Source: UBA9145 sp964343795 (GTDB taxonomy: Bacteria; Pseudomonadota; Gammaproteobacteria; Pseudomonadales; Pseudohongiellaceae). Taken from it: a stretch of DNA of 64,000 nt. The translations under genes and the position numbers were made by a program. Below are positions 34,404 through 43,799 of this stretch, in pieces (within the stretch, counting starts at the first letter, position 1; each line of letters opens with the position of its first letter). The notes under the pieces are model-generated. The model was given only the letters and a program-made list of their open reading frames with translations, had not been told where the DNA came from and made no database searches. Location: the NCBI GenBank assembly GCA_964343795.1, contig CAYFKD010000001.1:310001-374000 (forward strand). Reading direction: 5' to 3'.

Positions 34404-37061
34404 ATGGGTTGTAGAATGAGTCTTCCTCGCTTCGCCCTGATTTCCCTGCTAGCAGTTTCCATCCTGGACGCCAGTGCCCAGGATGTTGTAACCGAGGAAC
34501 CAAGGCGAGTTCGGATTATCTTTGGTTTCGAGAGCCTGGGATTGTGGGAACAGGAATACACTGCAACCATAAACCAGGCCATTATTGCGAATCCGAATGT
34601 AGTATTCACGCCAGAATTCCTCCCCCTGGATGATCTTGAAGCAGACGCATTCGCACTCTTTACTGAATACGAGAGATTGAGACCGAGAGCGGCTGATTTA
34701 ATTATCGCTGTACAGCCCGAAGCCACGGCTTTTATGAACGAGTGGGGCGACAACTTTTTCCCTGATACCCCTATTCTTTATGTAGTGCCGGATAACGAAA
34801 CCGCGAATGATGTAATCAGCAACAATTCCGGGACAGTTTTGCCCAGTGCCATTGAGGCGGCAGCGCGAGAAACCTTTGAACTTGTGCCTCGTTTATTTCC
34901 TGGCTTGGAACACCTCTACATCCTGTCCGGCAGCAGCCCGGGCGACCTGACTTACCTTGAACGCCTGCAAAACATTCTTGCCCAACTGGAACTACCCGCG
35001 GAGATACACTATGTAGTTGGGCTTACCCCGAATGACCTGGTTGAAGAGTTAAACTCGACGCCGCGAAACTCCGCCGCGGTATTTGGTACTTATAACAGGG
35101 ATGAAACTGGCCAGCGATACAACACCCGCGACCTGGTGTTGCTAACCGGGGGCGACATCAACATTCCCATGTTTGGCCTCATCGATAGCACCCTGGATGC
35201 CGGTGTCGTGGGTGGCAGCATGACAACAGCGGAGCTGTATGCCGAGAAAACTGCCGAGGCAATGCTCTCCATGCTGTATGACGGTCCGGTTACGGGAGAG
35301 CTCGAAACGGCTACTGGCTATTATTTCGATGAAGAACAACTGGAGCGGTTTAACATCGATAAACGATTATTACCCGCCGGCTCTACCATCGTTAACCAGA
35401 ATCCCGGTTTGCTGGAACTCTATTTCTGGCAATTCGTTGTCGGCGTAGCAATCATCTCGTTACAAATGTTTCTCATCGCTGCGCTGACAAGTTCACTACA
35501 GCGCCGTAGGAAAGCAGAGCAGGAAAGAGACAAGGGTAGAGTGGAGCAGGAAAACCAGGAACAACTGTTTGAGTCAGTGATTAACAGTATCCCCGATTCG
35601 ATTTTCATTACAGATGCTCAGCTCAATATAGTCGCAATCAATAAGGGCACACAGGAGTTATTCGACGTAAACGGCGATGAGCTAATAGGCAGGCAGGCGA
35701 AAGAACTACTCGATAACTCTGTCGTGGGCGACGGGTCCGGCACGGGTAGCGGTCTAATAGCAGGCGCCCAGGTCGAACCCAGAGTAGTGGTATTTACATC
35801 CAAGACCGGCAGGCAGTTTTCCGGCGAAACTGTTGCCACGAAAATAATCAATGCCGAAGGAGAAACCCTGGGTCATTTTGCGCTCATTCGTGACATCAGC
35901 AAACGCCTGAGCCAGGAAGAAGAACAACGCCAGGACCAGAAGATGAAGGCGCTGGGCAACCTGGTGGGGGGTGTCTCCCATGATTTCAATAACATTCTGG
36001 GTGTCATTTCCGGTTACACGGAATTACTTTTCAGCGGCCAGGATGTCGAGGAACTCGAGGAAAATAAGAACCAGATACTGAAAGCTACCGATCGCGCAAA
36101 ATCACTGGTTTCCCAGATCATGACTTTTAGCCGCGACACAAATGTAGAGCACAGGCTTACCGAGCTAAATGAAGTAGTCGACGACACGGTAAAACTGCTC
36201 AAGGCCTCTATTCCCAGCAGTATCAGGATTGAAGTTAAGAAAGACATGGCGATTAATCCCATAATGGGTTCGCCAATTCAGCTCCAGCAAATCATCCTGA
36301 ATTTGACTACTAATGCCTACCAGGCGATGAAGGATACCGGGGGAAGCATCAGTATTTCCCTGGAGCGTAAGATAGTCGAGGAAGAACTGCTTTTGTCCCA
36401 TGGTGTCTTGAGCCCGGGGTCTTACAGTTGTGTATCGATATCGGATAACGGCCCGGGCATGAGTGATGAAGTTGCCAAGAGAATATTCGAGCCCTTTTTT
36501 ACCACCAAGGCTCAAGGCGAAGGGTCCGGTATGGGCATGGCAATCGTCTACAATCTCGTGCAGGCTCATAAAGCGATGCTTGACCTGGCAACGGGTCCTG
36601 AAAAGGGAACCAGTTTTACACTTTATTTTGAGGAAGCGGAAAGCATTGCATCGGAGTCTCTCGACGAGCAGAAGCCGGCCATCGTGCCCGGAAATGGAGA
36701 ACGGATCCTGTTGGTTGATGATGAGGTGGACTTGTTGGAATCCACCCGCAAATTATTATCGAGTATTGGCTACCTGGTTACGGCAATCAATGATCCCGCC
36801 GACGCCCTCGAGGTATTGAAACAGACACCGAAAGAATTTGACATCCTGGTTTCAGATCAGACCATGCCAAAGATCAGTGGTGTACAGTTGCTGGAGGAAA
36901 TCAGAAGCATAAGCCCGGAACTGCCAGCCATTATATGTACAGGAAACAGGGAAGAAATAGACCGGCAGTTGGAAGACCATCCCTGGCTAAACTCCGTCCT
37001 GCAAAAACCATTCAGTTTAAGCGAAATATCAGCAGCTATTGAATCCGCCCTGAGCGCCTAG
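34404..37061 (+). CDS. Hybrid sensor histidine kinase with ABC-substrate-binding-like sensor domain
   Basis: An 885-residue protein. A signal/anchor (ALISLLAVSILDASAQ) precedes a periplasmic domain at 35-335 that resembles the periplasmic-binding fold of ABC_sub_bind proteins (RIIFGFESLGLWEQEYTATI, FGLIDSTLDAGVVGGSMTTA). A transmembrane helix spans about 339-362, then a PAS domain (388-500), HisKA with His526 (GGVSHDFNNILG), HATPase with Asn637 (NLTTNAYQAM), DNGPGM and GSGMGMA, and a receiver domain with Asp818 (FDILVSDQTMP) and Lys868 (LQKPF). It lies 12 bp after the RND permease, so sensing of a pump substrate is an attractive inference. No separate response regulator is adjacent. ATG 34416 is an alternative start. 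Confidence 0.88.
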   Translation: MGCRMSLPRFALISLLAVSILDASAQDVVTEEPRRVRIIFGFESLGLWEQEYTATINQAIIANPNVVFTPEFLPLDDLEADAFALFTEYERLRPRAADLIIAVQPEATAFMNEWGDNFFPDTPILYVVPDNETANDVISNNSGTVLPSAIEAAARETFELVPRLFPGLEHLYILSGSSPGDLTYLERLQNILAQLELPAEIHYVVGLTPNDLVEELNSTPRNSAAVFGTYNRDETGQRYNTRDLVLLTGGDINIPMFGLIDSTLDAGVVGGSMTTAELYAEKTAEAMLSMLYDGPVTGELETATGYYFDEEQLERFNIDKRLLPAGSTIVNQNPGLLELYFWQFVVGVAIISLQMFLIAALTSSLQRRRKAEQERDKGRVEQENQEQLFESVINSIPDSIFITDAQLNIVAINKGTQELFDVNGDELIGRQAKELLDNSVVGDGSGTGSGLIAGAQVEPRVVVFTSKTGRQFSGETVATKIINAEGETLGHFALIRDISKRLSQEEEQRQDQKMKALGNLVGGVSHDFNNILGVISGYTELLFSGQDVEELEENKNQILKATDRAKSLVSQIMTFSRDTNVEHRLTELNEVVDDTVKLLKASIPSSIRIEVKKDMAINPIMGSPIQLQQIILNLTTNAYQAMKDTGGSISISLERKIVEEELLLSHGVLSPGSYSCVSISDNGPGMSDEVAKRIFEPFFTTKAQGEGSGMGMAIVYNLVQAHKAMLDLATGPEKGTSFTLYFEEAESIASESLDEQKPAIVPGNGERILLVDDEVDLLESTRKLLSSIGYLVTAINDPADALEVLKQTPKEFDILVSDQTMPKISGVQLLEEIRSISPELPAIICTGNREEIDRQLEDHPWLNSVLQKPFSLSEISAAIESALSA

Positions 37062-37099
37062 AAATGAGGCGTCTCAGTTTCTGCAATCCCTTTCACTGC

Positions 37100-37939
37100 T
37101 TATTCGCTGAGTACCGCATTCACAAAGTCCTGCAGGTTCTGCAAGTCCTGGCTGCCGGCGGTGAGTTGTATCCCGCCGGTATGACTCTGCTGGCCCTGGG
37201 GCTTGGCGATTAACAGCGAGGCGCCGTTGGGGACCGTGGTAATGTAATTCACCAGGGTGTTGTAGTTTGTATTCATGAAATCCGGCGTGGCGGAATTCAC
37301 ATAAAGCAGCGGCGTCGCAGCGGCAACTCCTCCAGATACATGGCAGACGATACACTTGGCCTGGATGATCTGGGTCGAGATGTTGGCGGTGTAGAGCTCA
37401 AGGCTGGCAGCACTGGTTTGCTCAGCTTCGATGCTTACAGAGAGTGGTGAACCGCTGTAGAAAATCTCGTCTTGCGCAGCCATGGTGTCGTAAGCCACGT
37501 ACAAAAACAGGGTTGTGTCAGACACGCCTGCCGGTCCGAAGGGAACGTCATCTACAATGTTAATTGGCTCGCTGGCCTGCAGTGTCTTGGCGGGGAAGGC
37601 CGCCTGCATATTTTCCAGGGTAAGATCCCAAATCTCGTAGGCTCCGGATTCCACTCTTTGAAAATACTGGTCTTCCCAGACAATGAATACATAGAGATTT
37701 CCCATGGTGTTGACGTGTGCGCTTTCCACCTGGATTTCCATATCTATATCGATGGCCTGGTCGTAACCGAAGCTGCTGGCATAGCTTGCGCCGTTGTCTG
37801 CAGAGGCGCCGCCGAAGAAGCGCGCCGTGGTTGAGCCGCCACTGACCGTAGTAGGCATTGCCAGCTCGGGCAATTGAGCCATGCCAGGTAGCGAATACAA
37901 TGCCAGCATGCTCAGCAGGAAAATAATCTTGTGTTTCAT
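37100..37939 (-). CDS. Exported protein with one c-type heme motif
   Basis: A 279-residue protein with a signal peptide (FLLSMLALYSLPGMAQ). The first 170 mature residues look like a beta-rich domain (DIDMEIQVESAHVNTMGNLY); the C-terminal 90 contain a heme-attachment CIVCH (in IIQAKCIVCHVSGG) and a pattern like the domains found in cytochrome-containing surface proteins. Such N-beta/C-cytochrome proteins are sometimes linked to polysaccharide degradation or electron relay, but function is unknown here. It is convergent with the hybrid kinase gene. Confidence 0.65.
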   Translation of the reverse strand: MKHKIIFLLSMLALYSLPGMAQLPELAMPTTVSGGSTTARFFGGASADNGASYASSFGYDQAIDIDMEIQVESAHVNTMGNLYVFIVWEDQYFQRVESGAYEIWDLTLENMQAAFPAKTLQASEPINIVDDVPFGPAGVSDTTLFLYVAYDTMAAQDEIFYSGSPLSVSIEAEQTSAASLELYTANISTQIIQAKCIVCHVSGGVAAATPLLYVNSATPDFMNTNYNTLVNYITTVPNGASLLIAKPQGQQSHTGGIQLTAGSQDLQNLQDFVNAVLSE

Positions 37940-38169
37940 TTTGCTATTCCCTATCCATAATCGCTTTGAGGCACACGGGGTCTGTCTCGTGCCTGTTCGC
38001 CTGCTTCCAGTACCTTCACTCCGCAGGTTCTAGGGTAAACGCATCTCTGCTATAAATGGTTTACACTCGATAGCGAGACAGAGCAGTAATAAGGCCATCC
38101 TAACCCCTTGATATCCTGAAACTTAGAACTCGATCACATATTAAACCCTGCAGACACCAAGGATTTGCA

Positions 38170-39402
38170 ATGAAAAACCTCAGCTTTGTAGCCACTGCGC
38201 TAATTTTGGTTTGTAGTCATCACCTGGCCTATGCCCAGCAGAATCGCATCGACCAGGTACGCGACAACGCGCCAGCACTGGCTCAGTTCGGGGAATATGA
38301 TATCGGGGTTCGCACCGTGGAGCTGGTGGCGAGAGACCGGATCGATATCCTGAACACGCCTCGTGGTGGAGAGGCTGCCTATTACGATCGTATGCTAACT
38401 CTCGAACTATGGTATCCGGCCGACTTGAACGGACAACAGCCCGGCACCGAATACCAGGCCATCACCCGCAATCCCGAGATTACTGCAACCCTGCGGGGAA
38501 GAGCGGTTCGAGACGCGGATGTAGCCCGGGGTGATGCGCCGTACCCACTGGTCATTATTTCTCACGGGTACCCGGGTAATCGTTACCTGCTGAGCCATCT
38601 CGGGGAAAACCTGGCCAGTAAAGGCTATGTCGTAGCGTCCATCGATCACAGCGAGAGCACCTACGACGACCAGCAGAGCTTTGCCAGCACGCTGTACAAC
38701 CGGCCCCTTGACCAGCGCTTCGTTCTGGAGACCATGGCATTCATTTCCTCCGACCCGGGGCGGATTTTCACCGGTGTTATCGATGCCGACCGCACCGGGG
38801 TGGTGGGCTATTCCATGGGTGGCTATGGCCTGGTGAACAACCTCGGTGGCGGTTACAGCGACGACATCGTCGGATCCTTCATGGCGCCACCCAATGACCT
38901 GTTGGCGGAGCATGCCACGGGAAATGCCGAGTACAGGTCAAATCTGGATTCGCGCATCGTTGCCGGTGTGGCTATCGCTCCCTGGGGCATGAATGCTAAC
39001 TTCTGGCGTCCCCAGGACCTGGCAGGGATCACCGTGCCAACTTTATACGTAGCCGGGTCGGCAGATACGGTGGCGGGTTACGAGGAAGGGCCGCGGGCGA
39101 TCTACGAGAACGCGGTCAACAGCGACCGCTACATGCTGACCTTCGTCGATGCCGGGCACAATGCCGGTGCACCCATACCGGTTCCGCAAGAATTGCTGGA
39201 TGCTGGCGACGATGAGGCGGCGGCCCATTACCGCGATCCCAACTGGGACACGGTGCTGATGAACAACATCATGAACCACTACATTACGGCCTGGTTTGCC
39301 TACCACCTCAAGGGTGAAGAGCAAGCGCTTGCCGAACTTGACGCACTGCCTCAATCCCACGCCGCGAGATTGAGGCTCGAACACCGGCGTACAGGCGAGT
39401 AA
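38170..39402 (+). CDS. Exported alpha/beta-hydrolase (PAF-acetylhydrolase/dienelactone-hydrolase-like)
   Basis: A 410-residue secreted hydrolase (signal LILVCSHHLAYAQQ). The nucleophile elbow is GYSMGGYGL; the acid and histidine can be placed in VAGSADTVAGYEEG and FVDAGHNAGAP. The stretch PYPLVIISHGYPGNRYLLSH holds the HG oxyanion motif, a feature of the platelet-activating-factor-acetylhydrolase-like group. It probably cleaves short-chain or modified esters in the periplasm. The ribosome site before ATG 38170 is weak. It is convergent with the YciI-like gene, whose stop codon abuts its own. Confidence 0.82.
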   Translation: MKNLSFVATALILVCSHHLAYAQQNRIDQVRDNAPALAQFGEYDIGVRTVELVARDRIDILNTPRGGEAAYYDRMLTLELWYPADLNGQQPGTEYQAITRNPEITATLRGRAVRDADVARGDAPYPLVIISHGYPGNRYLLSHLGENLASKGYVVASIDHSESTYDDQQSFASTLYNRPLDQRFVLETMAFISSDPGRIFTGVIDADRTGVVGYSMGGYGLVNNLGGGYSDDIVGSFMAPPNDLLAEHATGNAEYRSNLDSRIVAGVAIAPWGMNANFWRPQDLAGITVPTLYVAGSADTVAGYEEGPRAIYENAVNSDRYMLTFVDAGHNAGAPIPVPQELLDAGDDEAAAHYRDPNWDTVLMNNIMNHYITAWFAYHLKGEEQALAELDALPQSHAARLRLEHRRTGE

Positions 39403-39693
39403 TCAGGGCCTGATGGCGAGCCGGATCGGCTTTACATCGATTTCCTGCCACACGTTTTCCGTCACGTAAGGATCGTTGTTGAGCCAGTTATCCAGGTCTT
39501 CCCTCGATTCAAACTCCACGTAAACCGTGGAACCGATCATTTCCCCTGCGTCATCGAGGATAGCGCCACCGGCAATAATGTGGCCGAGTTCTTCGAGTTT
39601 CTTTGCGCCTTCAAGGTGAGACGGTCTCGCTTTTTGCCTCCGGGATGCTGCGCCTTCATCGGTGCCGTCGAAGGCGGTTACAACAAATTGCAT
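39403..39693 (-). CDS. YciI-family protein
   Basis: A 96-residue cytoplasmic protein with the YCII ferredoxin-like fold: MQFVVTAFDGTDEGAA, RPSHLEGAKKLEELGHIIAG and VEFESREDLDNWLNNDPYV. The conserved histidine in RPSHL and aspartate in the ND P region are the family's presumed active-site residues. Biochemical role is generally unknown; relatives sit in aromatic-degradation loci. Good GGAG site upstream of ATG. It follows the LysE-type gene after 13 bp. Confidence 0.85.
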   Translation of the reverse strand: MQFVVTAFDGTDEGAASRRQKARPSHLEGAKKLEELGHIIAGGAILDDAGEMIGSTVYVEFESREDLDNWLNNDPYVTENVWQEIDVKPIRLAIRP

Positions 39694-39706
39694 GGGCTGG
39701 GTTCTC

Positions 39707-40318
39707 CTAGGAAGTAAACTGGAAATAGAGCTCGCTGTATACCGGGAACAGGGATGCGACCAAGAGTGCCGCCATCGAGTAATTAAATATCCTCACATAG
39801 TTGGGCCTTGTGAAAAAGTGCTTCAGGTAGGATCCAAGCCACAACCATAACAACACGCATGGTGCGCCGAAGGTCATGAAAATCAATGCAATGACCAACA
39901 CCTGCAGTATGTAACCATCAGACAGTACGGTATAGGTTACCGTGGCTCCCACAGCCAGTACCCAGGCCTTGGGATTTACCCACTGGAACGCCGCCGCCTG
40001 GAAGAAGGAAAAAGGCTTGCCCCGGGTTTCATTCAGCTCCGACACGGGCGCCGAGGCAATTTTCCAGGCCAGGTACATCAGGTAGGCGGCGCCTACGACT
40101 TTCAAGATGACGTGCAACACGGGAAAGCGGTCAAACAGCCCGGCCAATCCCAGCCCTACCGCGATCACCATGGTGGGAAAACCGATACAGATTCCGAAGA
40201 AGTGTGGCAGGCTGCGCCGTACTCCGTAGTTGAGCCCGGAGGTCATCATCATGGTGTTGTTCGGCCCCGGTGTAACACAGGAGACGATGGCAAAAACAAT
40301 GATCGCAATAATTTCCAT
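39707..40318 (-). CDS. LysE/RhtB-family amino acid exporter
   Basis: A 203-residue membrane protein with the family start FAIVSCVTPGPNNTMMMTSG, then RRSLPHFFGICIGFPTMVI, AAYLMYLAWKIASAP and WVNPKAWVLAVGA, six helices in all. Members export amino acids or their derivatives. A broad substrate is likely. It precedes the YciI gene and follows the amidohydrolase gene on the same strand, separated from the latter by an 86-bp gap that holds a strong hairpin. Confidence 0.88.
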   Translation of the reverse strand: MEIIAIIVFAIVSCVTPGPNNTMMMTSGLNYGVRRSLPHFFGICIGFPTMVIAVGLGLAGLFDRFPVLHVILKVVGAAYLMYLAWKIASAPVSELNETRGKPFSFFQAAAFQWVNPKAWVLAVGATVTYTVLSDGYILQVLVIALIFMTFGAPCVLLWLWLGSYLKHFFTRPNYVRIFNYSMAALLVASLFPVYSELYFQFTS

Positions 40319-40333
40319 GGTGACTCACAAAGA

Positions 40334-40365
40334 TGCACGTAACCGGCTGCTGCCGGTTAAGTGCA
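40334..40365 (-). terminator. Strong hairpin after the amidohydrolase gene
   Basis: TGCAC-TAACCGGC, loop TGCT, GCCGGTTA-GTGCA, with one internal mismatch: 13 paired bases. It lies 40 bp past the stop of the amidohydrolase gene on the minus strand and just before the LysE-type ATG. No T-run follows, so full termination is uncertain. Confidence 0.45.
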
Positions 40366-40404
40366 GTATAAACTTGAGATTTACTACCGAATTTCAGGCG
40401 CCGG

Positions 40405-42105
40405 TCAGGCGGCGTACATGGTTGTACCACCCACCACGGTGCGTACGATCTCGATGAATTTCAATCGATCCGGGTCCACTTCATGGGGATCCTCGGCCAG
40501 GATCACGAAGTCGGCCAGCTTGCCTGCCGTAATAGTACCCTTGATGTCTTCCTCGAAGGAAGCATAGGCACCATTATAGGTACAGATGCGCAGGGCCTGG
40601 TCCACGGTAATGCGCTGGTTCGCACCCCAGACGCGGCCATCAAAATCTGTGCGTGTGACCATGCTCTGTAGCGCCATCATGGGTTCATAGGGCCCGGGAG
40701 TATAGTCCGAGGCCGGCGCGACCGGGATTCCATAGTCCAGGAAGGACTTGTGAGCAAACATGGAACGCATTCTTTCCTCGCCATAGTCTACCCACTTGTT
40801 GCCGTGGTAGTGCACGTAGGTATAAAAGGGGGCGGGAATTACTCCGCCGTCTTTAATGCGCTGCAGCAATTCGGGATTGACCAGGGTGCAGTGTTCAATG
40901 CGATGCCGCGCATCGGCCCGGGGCCACAGCGACTGCACGCGTTCGTAAGCATTCAGCACCATGTCGATGGCCACGTCGCCGTTGGCGTGAATTCCAACCT
41001 GGAAATCATTGCGATGGGCATTCTCAACCGCTTCATGGATTTCCTGCTGGTCCATGGTGAGTATGCCGTAGTCGTCCGGACGGCCCTCGTAGGGAGTGCT
41101 CATGCGCATGGTGCGTTCCGAGGCGGAACCGTCGGCGCCGAATTTCACCGCGCCGATGCGAAACACCTCGTCACCGAATCCGGTGCGTATGCCTGCATTC
41201 ACGAAATCATCGAATATCTGCCCGCGGGGGAAAAAATACATGCGAAATCTCAGCCCGCTTTCCTCCCTGGCATCCTGGTAGGCGATCATGTCGTTGCGGC
41301 CACCACCAGTCTGGTGTACCGAGGTAAGCCCGGCCTTAGTCATCAGCTCGGAAATGAGCTTCACCCCGTCCCGTCGCTGTTCCCGGGTTGAGTCCGTGGG
41401 TATCAGTTCACTGAACACGTAACGCGCCTGTTCCGCCACGAGGCCCGTGAGTACGCCGTTTTCATCACGGTAAAATCGTCCCCCTGGAGGATCTGGGGTC
41501 TCGGCGGTGACGCCGGCCATGGCCAGGGCTATGCTGTTATAAACTCCAGTGTGGCCACCGCGGTGGCCCACTACCACCGGGTTATCCGGCGCGACCTCAT
41601 CGAGGTCGAAACGATTCAAAGGCCTGCCTTCGGCGAGCTTGGTGTCGTCGTATTTGAAGGCTCTTACCCATTGTCCATTGGGAGTATTGCGCGCCCGTTC
41701 AGCAACGGCATCTTTGATCTCGGCAACAGAACGGCGATCGGCATTCACCTGTACCAGTTCATTCACACCGGCACCTGATGGATGACTGTGGGCGTCGATG
41801 AAGCCGGGCACTATGGTCATGTCCTCGGCATCGATAATTTCCGTGCGGGAAGTGGCAAGGTTGCGGATATCTTCAGTCGAACCCACTGCTACAAATCGGT
41901 CGCCCTTGACGGCGAAAGCCTCGGCACGGGGCAGGGCATTGTCGATGGTAAAGACGCGGGCATTAATCACCACGTAATCGGGAGCGGCCGCCTGCTGCGC
42001 GGTCGACGTGGACTGGGCGAGCACCGCTCCGGTCGGTAAACCCAGGCCGGTTGCCGCCAGCGCCGCGCTGGAGCCGATGAACTTGCGTCGAGAGAATTTC
42101 GCCAC
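40405..42105 (-). CDS. Amidohydrolase family protein (YtcJ/Amidohydro_3 type), Tat-exported
   Basis: A 566-residue metal-dependent hydrolase. The start is GTG 42105, placed six bases after a full GGGAGG site; this gives the Tat signal KFSRRKFIGSSAALAATGLG, whereas longer readings bury it. After LAQ, the barrel opens with FIDAHSHPSGAG (metal HxH); GHRGGHTGVYN, GIHANGDVAIDMVLNAYERV and HRIEHCTLVNPELLQRI carry the other metal histidines, and VAPASDYTPGPYEPM the catalytic aspartate. Relatives hydrolyse amides or cyclic ureas, substrate undefined. It is divergent from the symporter/aminotransferase operon; hydrolysis products might feed that route, an inference from position only. Confidence 0.87.
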   Translation of the reverse strand: MAKFSRRKFIGSSAALAATGLGLPTGAVLAQSTSTAQQAAAPDYVVINARVFTIDNALPRAEAFAVKGDRFVAVGSTEDIRNLATSRTEIIDAEDMTIVPGFIDAHSHPSGAGVNELVQVNADRRSVAEIKDAVAERARNTPNGQWVRAFKYDDTKLAEGRPLNRFDLDEVAPDNPVVVGHRGGHTGVYNSIALAMAGVTAETPDPPGGRFYRDENGVLTGLVAEQARYVFSELIPTDSTREQRRDGVKLISELMTKAGLTSVHQTGGGRNDMIAYQDAREESGLRFRMYFFPRGQIFDDFVNAGIRTGFGDEVFRIGAVKFGADGSASERTMRMSTPYEGRPDDYGILTMDQQEIHEAVENAHRNDFQVGIHANGDVAIDMVLNAYERVQSLWPRADARHRIEHCTLVNPELLQRIKDGGVIPAPFYTYVHYHGNKWVDYGEERMRSMFAHKSFLDYGIPVAPASDYTPGPYEPMMALQSMVTRTDFDGRVWGANQRITVDQALRICTYNGAYASFEEDIKGTITAGKLADFVILAEDPHEVDPDRLKFIEIVRTVVGGTTMYAA

Positions 42106-42224
42106 GGTATACCTCCCTTGCATGGAGATTCGGATCGATTCTCCACTATAGCGCCGGCGCCACAAGCATGCAAAAGGGGCTCCGCCGGGGTTATCATGCC
42201 GGATTCAGCCTGCCGGGAGTCGCC

Positions 42225-43799
42225 ATGTTTGAGAAATACACCATGATCGCCATGTACTTTGGCGTATTGATGTTCCTGGGCTATCTCGCCTCGCGTCGCA
42301 TTCGCAACATGAATGACTTCGTCATTGGCGGTAAATCCCTCAGTTACTGGGTGGCAGCGTTCTCTGCCCAGGCCACGGGTGAATCTGCGTGGTTGTTGCT
42401 GGGTGTCACCGGCATGGGAGCCATGGTGGGTTTTTCCGCCTACTGGATCGTGGTGGGCGAAGTGATCGGCGTCTCTATCATGTGGTTTGTCATGGCGAAA
42501 CGATTCAAGCGTCTCACTGACGAGTATGAATCCATGACGGTCATCGATTACCTGGTGAGCCGGTTTCGCTCAAAGACAAATACATTGCGAATTATCTCCG
42601 CGCTCTCCCTGGCGTTCTTTGTACTCATTTACATTTCGGCACAGATCGATGCCACCGGTTCCGCATTCGAAACTTTCTTGCAGTGGGACTACCACACCGG
42701 CGCCATTGTCGGTTTCGTCATCGTTGCGATTTACTGTATCGCCGGGGGCTTCCTGGCGGCGGCATGGACCGATATGTTTCAAGGCGCGATCATGCTGTTG
42801 TGCCTGGTCGCACTGCCCATAGTCGCCTACCTGACCATCAATAACGGAGATTCTATCTATGCCGGCCTGGTGGCCATTGATCCCAGCCTGGTAGACATCT
42901 GGGGGCCGGGTGGCTTTAACCTGCTCAACCTGTCTATCGTCGTGGGCATGGCCCTGATCGGCCTGGGCTTTCTCGGTTCACCCCAGGTTTTTGCAAGGCT
43001 CATCGCCATTCGCAGCGAGGCGCTCATCGACCGCGGCAAGTGGGTAGCGGTGCTGTTTACCATCCTGGTGGATTTCTCCGCGGTGAGTATCGGAATCCTG
43101 GGGCGGTATGTGTTCACGTCCGTGGGCGTGGAACCGGATTCGGTCCTGGGCAACGGGGGCCAGAATGTGCTGCCGGAGCTGGTCGAGTTTACCTTTCCGC
43201 CCTGGGTGGTAGGGCTCTATGTGGCAGCGGTGCTCTCTGCCATCATGTCAACGGTGTCTTCTCTGCTGGTCATGGCAGCGGGTTCCGTCACCCATGACCT
43301 CTATGAAAAAATAATTAACCCGGGCCTCACTGATCGTCTCGCCGCTGTACTTTGTCGACGAATAACACTTGTTATGGCTCTACTGGCCCTGGGCCTGGCG
43401 GTGACGGTCTCCATCCTGTCACCGGACCGCACTATTTTCTGGTTTGTCATCTTTGGCTGGTCCGGCATCGCCGCTACTTTCTGCCCGATGATCGTGTTAT
43501 CCCTGTTCTGGTCGAAATTCACGGAAAGGGCGGCCCTGGCATCCATGCTTACTGGATTCTCCATGACCATTATTTCCAAGTTCGTGTTGCAGGAACTGGA
43601 TACCGTCGGGGAATATTTCATTGCCCTGGAAACCATGCCGCCCTCTTTCTTCTCGGCAATGCTCGTGGGCTACGTGGTAGCAAAACTATGGCCATCGCCC
43701 GAATTGGAATCCCACTACCATGACGATCTGGCTTCGATAACTCCGAAGTCGCGGGCGATGCCAATACAGGCTGAAGAGGTAATAGAATCTCAGACATGA
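42225..43799 (+). CDS. Sodium:solute symporter (PutP-like)
   Basis: A 524-residue membrane protein with about 13 helices of the SSS family. SLSYWVAAFSAQATGESAWL is the usual helix 1-2 sodium-site region and GLGFLGSPQVFARLIAIRS the later conserved SSS signature region. Sodium-driven uptake of an amino acid or organic acid is expected. ATG 42225 has GGGAG 5 bases upstream; longer frame readings lack a ribosome site. Its TGA overlaps the next ATG by 4 bp, so transport and transamination genes are coupled, suggesting that it imports the aminotransferase's substrate, such as beta-alanine or another omega-amino acid. Confidence 0.87.
   Translation: MFEKYTMIAMYFGVLMFLGYLASRRIRNMNDFVIGGKSLSYWVAAFSAQATGESAWLLLGVTGMGAMVGFSAYWIVVGEVIGVSIMWFVMAKRFKRLTDEYESMTVIDYLVSRFRSKTNTLRIISALSLAFFVLIYISAQIDATGSAFETFLQWDYHTGAIVGFVIVAIYCIAGGFLAAAWTDMFQGAIMLLCLVALPIVAYLTINNGDSIYAGLVAIDPSLVDIWGPGGFNLLNLSIVVGMALIGLGFLGSPQVFARLIAIRSEALIDRGKWVAVLFTILVDFSAVSIGILGRYVFTSVGVEPDSVLGNGGQNVLPELVEFTFPPWVVGLYVAAVLSAIMSTVSSLLVMAAGSVTHDLYEKIINPGLTDRLAAVLCRRITLVMALLALGLAVTVSILSPDRTIFWFVIFGWSGIAATFCPMIVLSLFWSKFTERAALASMLTGFSMTIISKFVLQELDTVGEYFIALETMPPSFFSAMLVGYVVAKLWPSPELESHYHDDLASITPKSRAMPIQAEEVIESQT

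Noticed and set aside
40750..41391. Open frame of 213 codons on the plus strand
   Set aside because: Antisense to the amidohydrolase with its intact metal motifs.
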